From assembly GCA_032622095.1 (NCBI GenBank), contig CP136063.1, forward strand, positions 13,249,814-13,313,813: a stretch of 64,000 nucleotides of DNA. The letters are read 5' to 3'. The notes under the pieces are model-generated. The model had not been told where the DNA came from. It worked only from the letters and a program-made list of their open reading frames with translations, and searched no databases. This stretch comes from Siphonodentalium dalli (lineage: Eukaryota > Mollusca > Scaphopoda > Gadilida > Siphonodentaliidae). Of this stretch, positions 57,537 to 64,000 are shown piece by piece. The position numbers were made by a program, and so were the translations under genes. The first letter of the stretch is position 1. Each line of letters starts with the position of its first letter.

Positions 57537-57783
57537 TGGACGAATCCTTTTCTTGGGTCGGATGCCCCCCCCCCCCCCCCCCCCCCCCCGCAACGCCGAA
57601 GTTCTGGTGTCTGGAGCCCGACTGTGCATTCACCGCCAAACATAAAACGAGCTTGAGCAGATATTTAAAGATACACGAACGTGCCAGTGTGGATCAACAT
57701 GAAGATGGTGTGGTTCAATTTCACCTGCGCAGTCATGTATATGTGTGGCGATCTGGTCACAAACATTACTCGTGGAACATGTA
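57537..57783 (+). CDS. Possible exon with one imperfect C2H2 finger
   Basis: After an acceptor-like TCTATATTTCAG, an open frame begins ATGGACGAATCC and reads MDESFSWVG. A 25-base C run (57565-57589) encodes poly-Pro. Then come KFWCLEPDCAFTAKHKTSLS and RYLKIHE. This is C-x4-C with the Phe, Leu and last His of a C2H2 finger, but the first zinc-binding His position is Tyr. The poly-C run makes the frame uncertain. It lies in the centre of the large inverted repeat and could be cargo or the remains of that element's own gene. It is not of the TGDKPY cluster type. Confidence 0.35.
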
Positions 57784-57799
57784 GTCTTGTTGGGTGTTG

Positions 57800-59790
57800 A
57801 CTGAAACCGCAGTCGTTTACATGCATGGTTGAGTAGGGATTCTGCACTTCCCGGAACTGATGTGTTATCATTTTGTAATCGGTTGGTAATTTAATCTGGC
57901 ACAATCTCCCTGTCCTTTCTTTCAATCGTTTCGGGTGTTACACCATGCTGCCGAACTACCGATTTGTTGAGTCCGGATTTTGATGGCTAATTTGTTTTGC
58001 CAATTCTTCTGCGTGGCTTCTTATAGATTGCTTGACAAAATATGTTGCCAATTTGATGGCATATGTCTGCAATACTGCATATCAGCCGGAGCCATCTCTG
58101 GAATATAGAGATTAAATAATGACTAAAGGATTGCTGTGTTCAGGGTTTGTATTTATGTATATGTAGCCATAAGGAGTGATATTATGGCGGGTAAACAGAA
58201 ATACAAGTCCGAAATCGCACAACGGAGACATTATTGATGGTCAATTTAACTCTTGAAATTAATTAGGTATATAGCTGAGGTAAGGGAATTATTTGTAGAG
58301 GATTGAGAGACCAACGTATCGCGCCATAACTATTATGTTAACTCAAATGTGTAAAATACCAGCGCGTATACATAAACCATCTATATCAAGAGAACATATT
58401 GTCGACTGACATGATTAACTGACGGGTGATTTTTCCGGGTTAGCTGTTAGTGTGTATAATAGGCCTATGCATAATAACATTAGTTAGAAATTACCGCACG
58501 AGACATGGATGTTGCAAGGACAAAACGATAGTCGACTAATGGGCTTGAGCGCATGGTAACATTTCGCAACTTGCTTTAGCTGGGTAATTTACTTTCTAAT
58601 ATCAACATTTCTTCCTTCTTCTTATACAATACAACGGGTTGATTTATGTCAGCGGAAGATTCAAAATATTGTTCCATAAAATAGTCCAGACAGACTCAAT
58701 TTCAATTCTTTAATCTCGATAAACCAATATACATGGCATTTGAGATACATAAATATAAATACAAATAAATAACAAAAGCACATTTAACAGGTACATAATT
58801 ATTTTGTAGTATATGTAATATTAATGTATTGATTGAAGGCACATCCACCCAAAACTGATGTCATGAAACCTTTAAGTGCGGTTGAGATTCTTCCTTATTC
58901 GACAGTACTGTGAATATCGCAACGTTGTTGATATGGGATCATTGGACATAATAGCAAAAATAGAAAAAATTGAATAAAAAGATAAAGACTAAGTCCGTTA
59001 CTATATACAGACTATCTATTTATTTGATACACTCGCGTCATTCACACAGAATTTACTGTCATAGCGACATGCAATGCATATACATAAATGTATAAATGTT
59101 GACTTGAGACGATGGGGCACATGAGCTACAGACATAAGATTGAATTTTTAACAAAATATATCGTATGGATAAAGTCTGGTATGTTTTAATCATCCTATAA
59201 CTCGAAGTTGTGTGTGTTCGAATGGTGATGTTTAGGATAAAGCGTGGCTACAAAATAAACTGACAAAGACATCGTTGCTAATAAGCCCCATCGCATCAAG
59301 TGCATGTCCACATCATGTAAATCCTGCGTACTCGGTGAGGATCAAGCGAACCCTGTCAAACATCGCGCTCAAGTCAACTGAGCGGCACGCGTCGGGTACT
59401 AAACGTCAGTTTAGTTATGTATCGTACTGTTTGTTAAAAAAAATACCACACGTGTCCAAACTGTGCGTGGTAAGGACAATTATGCTTGGCCACTCGTTTA
59501 AATTATATTTTTCGTTCGCTGCCATGACAATTATGTTCAAACAAAACCCTGTATTTTTATGTTACTAGTATATGGAACTTTGTAATTGTAAAGCGCTCTT
59601 TAAATATACGCCCATATGTGGTACATCGCATTGAGACTTAGGATGCCACCTAATTATGTGTCGATATTATTGTATACCAACCATCATGTGCAAATAAACG
59701 GTATCGCTTTCTCGAGTGTAACCTTGGAAACCCACCATATTTGGTAGAATGTAATATTTTACATTTATAAAATACTAGTATATATATATA
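57800..59790. other. No gene seen; inverted-repeat centre
   Basis: AT-rich sequence. On the minus strand, 58860-58690 ends TTAAAGAATTGAAATTGAG, which resembles the 3' tail of a non-LTR element, but no coding part accompanies it. Confidence 0.35.
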
Positions 59791-59799
59791 GTTTATACT

Positions 59800-60592
59800 G
59801 TTTTATATTCATAATATTGTGTTATTTTCTAGAACATGCTATCATGTGACTTATTTCCACTAAAACAAGATACAATTTGTCGTATTTTTGATAAATTCTA
59901 GCACAATGTAAACTGTAGTTAACAAAAGAGTGTGGGGTTTTCATGGTAACTCATGATAGTTAAAGTGCTAGTTAAGATAACAAACAAGAGCAACTCTCAA
60001 ACATTGGACATTCAAGGACTATTTGTAGGATGATCTAATGCATCTCATATCTTGACTGTGATATTTGATGTTTTTAATAAACATTGTTAGCATAAGTAGC
60101 AATATTGGCTGCGGAAATGTAAAAATGTACATTTGTGGCATGTGAAAATCAAGATAGAAACGTACGATATGATGCTAACCGGTCGTAAAAAGGTGTAATC
60201 GAAATGTTACCGTGCGTTCAATACAAATAATAAAAAAATACTGTGCGTTCAATGTTTTTTTGTCAGATCTTACCGTGCGTTCAATTATGTTAGACATGGT
60301 ATAGTTTGAAAAATGTGCTTTTGATCGCAAACGTGACGTGTTTTTAGCCCGAAAATAGGAGGTTTAGCCTTGATTTACGAGAGAACTAGACACGACACTA
60401 AAACGAAATTAGTACGAAAACGTAGCGGAACATACCCCTCATCGAGGCAGATTGACAACCTGGCTGGGATTTTTACACAATTGGAGAGAAAGACGAAAAT
60501 ATACGTACCGTAGTCAAGCTGAGGCGAGCGACTTTAATGTATGTCCGATTACCGGGATACAGCGTTCACTTCCGTTCATACACAGTGATAAT
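59800..60592. repeat. Right arm of the 5.6-kb inverted repeat
   Basis: Mirror of 54962-55640 plus 56366-56570 without the MITE. It contains the repeated words CCGTGCGTTCAAT and ATACTGTGCGTTCAATG. An open frame here (60452-60664) shares LHNW-ERRKYTYRSQAEASDF and RSLPFIHSD with the left arm. Confidence 0.85.
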
Positions 60593-60599
60593 ACAGCGT

Positions 60600-62400
60600 A
60601 TCACGATGCTGCTGCACTGTCAATAGTTGTATATGTAATGTTAATAATGTTTAGATCGAGGTGAGGATATTTTTAATTATTATAAATGATATCTCAGTTA
60701 TAACTTTTAACGAACAAAGGTATATGATGTAATAATTAGTATGAATATGTTTTAGTATGGAATAAACATATAAACTGAATGGAGTTGTTCGGAAGACTTT
60801 GTTTATATTTAATTCATCTTTTGTAATGTTATAATTTAGTTTGCTTCCAACACAACGGGCAATATTTATTAATATGTACAATTTTTCGTTTCGTTTCGTT
60901 CGGCAAACTATAGTCCTGTCTTTTAATTATATATTCTTCCAACGATATGGCGCAAAAGAGTTAGCGTGTATTTTAGTGCAATATTGTCGTAAATTAATAT
61001 GGACTGACAACAGAAAATGGTCGACCAGATACCAATCGGATATGTTGTGAATTAAATACAAGATTAAACGATTTTATTCATATAGATGTTCGCAGAATAT
61101 CGAAAGACAGTCCCTGGACAGTCTGTTAAAAAATATTTCTAATTCCAATTTGCGGACCAGGAAACGAACTGAGTCACCTGACTACAGTACTGAATGGTAG
61201 GAATGAACATCGCTGGCTCATGTAAAACTGTTATGATGATCTACAGGCATCAGCTGAGTACTAGTACGGTAGTACCTGTATTTTAGGACTACAACTGTGC
61301 TGTATAAATTAGTATTAATTACCCAATGATCGACTCGGAAGTTGTAGACTTCAAATCGATGATCCTTTGCATCACCACAACAAAGAAATAAAAATCGCTG
61401 GACGAGTATATGTATACTGTTATCAAATTATATGTCTTCATGCCGGAGACGTTTGGTTCCCAGCATCGATGTGCGACAGTACGCAAATTGCGGTTGGAAC
61501 AGAAGAATAATATTATGAGAATGTCATGTTGTACTGGTACTGCGCATTAACTAAGCGCATTTGACAGTGATATGTCACTAACGCATCAGTAGGGCCCAAC
61601 ATTCTGTGTGCTAATACATCTGTCAGGATCCTGTACTAAAACCATATTCAGATTCCCGGCATTGGAGAACAGATGTCAACAATTCCAAAACAATTATATC
61701 AAATTCTAGCCTTGAAGTAGTCATCATGTTGTAAATTAAAACACATTGTCAATGAATATTAGGTTTTATTATTGTGCTTATGGATATAAATGTTGATTTT
61801 TGATTGAAAGAATGTTATAAACAAATATTTGTTTTACATATTTTTAGAGCAATAAAAACATTTGATGCAGCCGTTTTCCGTGATGCGAGCAGTGGTTGAG
61901 AACACGGGAATATTAGTTTAATGGCCTTATTATGCCCCGACCTCGAATGAAGTCTTGTGGGATATTATATGTTGCACTTGTTTATATATGTTATGCTATG
62001 TTAACAATAAATGTAATAGTTATATGTATAATTATGTTGCTTCAACAGATTACGGTCCGACATCTCTTAGACATTTTTCAGATACCATTTTTAAAGAAAA
62101 TATACTTCTCAAACATTTAGTTGGTGAGTAATGTTGGTTATGAGTTTGTCACTAAAATTTGCAACACATGTGAAATTTGGAAATAATGTGACATTTGTAG
62201 CATATTTTATGTGCAAAGCTTGCAGTACACTTTCTGGATAAACTTCAAATAGCATCCACACAATAAATGCATGAATGTGCTCGTTACGTTATGAGCTGAG
62301 ACTTGAAGAAAAAAATTCTGTCCTAATTTCTCGCTTTTGCCAAAATTAGCCAAGTGTTGTCAAAACATGTGTGCTGAATGAACTAATCCTCTGTTTACCT
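60600..62400. other. No gene seen
   Basis: AT-rich spacer with random short frames. No repeats shared with the rest of the window were noticed. Confidence 0.35.
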
Positions 62401-62414
62401 GGGTATTTTTACTG

Positions 62415-62810
62415 GGTATTCTACAAGGGTGCCCCCTATGTAAACCGCAGTATTCCACAAGGGTGCCACCTCGATAAACCACAGTGTACCACCTTGGTAT
62501 ACCGCCGTATTCCACCATGGTAAATCACAGTATTCCACAAGGGTGCCATGCATGCACCTCGGTAAACCACATTCCACAAGGGTGCCACCTCGGTGAACCA
62601 CAGTATTACCACCTCGGTAAACCGCAGTATTCCACAAGGGTGCCACCTCGGTAAACCACGGTATTCCACCATGGTATTCCACCTTGGCGAAAGCGGCCAA
62701 AACACCATTACAAGGGTCAATTACCAAGGCGAATTACCATGGAGGATTACCATGGTGGATTATCCATGTGGTTTTACCAAGGTGGGACCATGGTGGATTT
62801 GTATATGGGG
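62415..62810. repeat. Minisatellite of TTCCACAAGGGTGCCACC units
   Basis: ATTCCACAAGGGTGCCACCT, CGGTAAACCACAGT and CCACCATGGTAAA words recur irregularly about ten times. The right part changes to ATTACCATGG-GGATTACC. The ACCATGGTGG core is also found in the minisatellite at 54430. Confidence 0.75.
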
Positions 62811-62899
62811 AGGCACGCTGCACACAACGCCATCTGCGCTCATGATGCATCGTAGATGGTACTGTATGCAGCTTGAATACGGGGAGCAGTTTTTTTTAG

Positions 62900-63130
62900 A
62901 TGCGAGCAACTGCCCACATAAATAATATAAAATAGTATCTTATGCGCCGCAGGCGCCTCTACATCATGAGAGTATATTTGTATTGTCCACCCACCACCCC
63001 ATCCCGCCACCCATAGTGTCTTATGCGCCACAGGCGCTGTATACTACTGCAACTGCCCACATAAATAATATAACATAGTATCTTATGCGCCGCAGTCCCC
63101 TGTACATCATGAGAGTATATTTGCATAGAA
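62900..63130. repeat. Two-copy duplication with GCGCC hairpins
   Basis: CAACTGCCCACATAAATAAT, GTATCTTATGCGCCGCAG and ACATCATGAGAGTATATTTG occur at 62908-62985 and 63050-63125. A third partial copy (GTCTTATGCGCCACAGGCGC) lies between them. Confidence 0.75.
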
Positions 63131-63134
63131 CGGT

Positions 63135-64000
63135 GGGAATATAGCAAAAAGAAAACAATAATCAGAAATGGTAACGCCCTCAAGATTATATTATTACGCA
63201 TACATATAAATTATAAAGCAAAATGTTAAATATATTGGTTACACGACTGCACTGCCTCAGAATTCCGCTAAAACAACTAATCCTTCAAATTATTACAACA
63301 AACTATGCCTTATTACTGCAGGTTTCTAATTCACCGCACCACACCAGAATTCTCTAAATGCGGATAAAAAAACTCGGAGTCTTTGTGTTCCTGCTATAAA
63401 TCGTGTCGTTATTTGTTTAAAATACTTACCACATAAACGCACCCGTTCCCTAATTAAATCAACATATTTCGACAATTTAGGGGAACTCTGCGAATTCAGG
63501 GATATCCGAAAATAGACTTTCGCAAATACGGACCTACTGCGAATGTTCACAACAGGCTCCCAATGGGTTATATATTATTTTCAGGCTATCAGTTTATTTA
63601 AACAATATTTATTCCCAATACAATACAAGATGAATATTTTACAAAAATGCTGATGGATGATTATGAGTTCAGATTGGAATGGGGTGAGACAACAAGCCTA
63701 TTGTGTCTTTATGGTATGTTATCTCCAAGGTTATCAGTTGGTTGAATAATATGATCGCATGTGACACGTGGTGGAGCAACCACACAAATACATCAAACTA
63801 TCACAACAATTTCAACTTATACGCGCGTAGTTTCCAATTGTTGCTCTGTCAGGCATGGGATTTCAAAATGTTGAAATTTTCACCAAAGTTGGAGGGGCGG
63901 ATTCCGCGGAACAATACAGTACAACAACCCTGCCACCACGTCTCCCGTTAAAGCAAGTCATACACTTCCATGCCAAACTAAACCTAGCAATTTCCCACGT
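63135..64000. other. No gene seen
   Basis: AT-rich end of the window. One 82-codon frame at 63703-63951 has no recognisable motif. Confidence 0.35.

Noticed and set aside
58690-58860. Non-LTR retrotransposon 3' tail
   Set aside because: The TTAAAGAATTGAAATTGAG-like end is suggestive, but no coding part or target duplication was found.

Overview
This window comes from an animal nuclear genome. It is AT-rich and has introns, canonical GT/AG splice sites, a Ty3/gypsy LTR retrotransposon, non-LTR retrotransposon fragments, Helitrons, several MITE families, and C2H2 zinc-finger arrays with the TGDKPY-type linker. The mix (SWIM and THAP/DDE transposon proteins, Helitrons with a CCCGgacgaagtCGGG hairpin, many ACATGTA motifs) suggests a marine invertebrate such as a mollusc or hemichordate. 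I cannot name the species. No ordinary housekeeping gene was recognised. The window reads as a zinc-finger cluster embedded in, and broken up by, transposable elements.

Layout. 1-3.2 kb: a degraded non-LTR element with a second, 5'-truncated non-LTR element nested inside it, next to a perfect histone-type 3' stem-loop. 3.2-5.9 kb: a large foldback element whose arms carry relic zinc-finger repeats. It abuts an upstream module that otherwise sits in front of zinc-finger genes. 6.5-8.7 kb: two copies of a long-TIR MITE. 8.8-11.6 kb: a long, frame-broken zinc-finger array (ZNF-b). 13.7-14.7 kb: a decayed gene with a QEEADxR motif. 14.9-24.5 kb: a complete-looking gypsy element on the minus strand with two 812-bp LTRs, a TSD, PBS, PPT and one pol frame with two nonsense codons, but no recognisable capsid region. 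25.8-27.5 kb: two head-to-tail Helitrons. 28.4-34.4 kb: simple and tandem repeats, including a 162-bp satellite-like array interrupted by a palindromic MITE. 35.4-36.3 kb: a broken zinc-finger gene (ZNF-c). 36.65-42.71 kb: a 6-kb block bounded by two copies of one MITE and inserted into the ZNF-c upstream module. 46.3-48.2 kb: the only intact zinc-finger gene (ZNF-d, 17 fingers), plus a one-finger remnant. 49.3-52.7 kb: a deletion-damaged ISL2EU-like DNA transposon (THAP-transposase facing a SWIM protein), itself hit by a Helitron. 54.4-64 kb: minisatellites, a 5.6-kb inverted repeat with a TTAA MITE in one arm, and unassigned sequence.

How the parts relate. The zinc-finger loci share an upstream module, a first-finger leader and whole finger blocks. 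They are therefore recent tandem or segmental duplicates that exchange fingers and decay at different rates. Several insertions can be dated relative to one another because a paralogue or the opposite inverted-repeat arm preserves the empty site: the TTAA MITEs, the MITE-bounded 6-kb block, the gypsy element inside a MITE, and the nested non-LTR copy.
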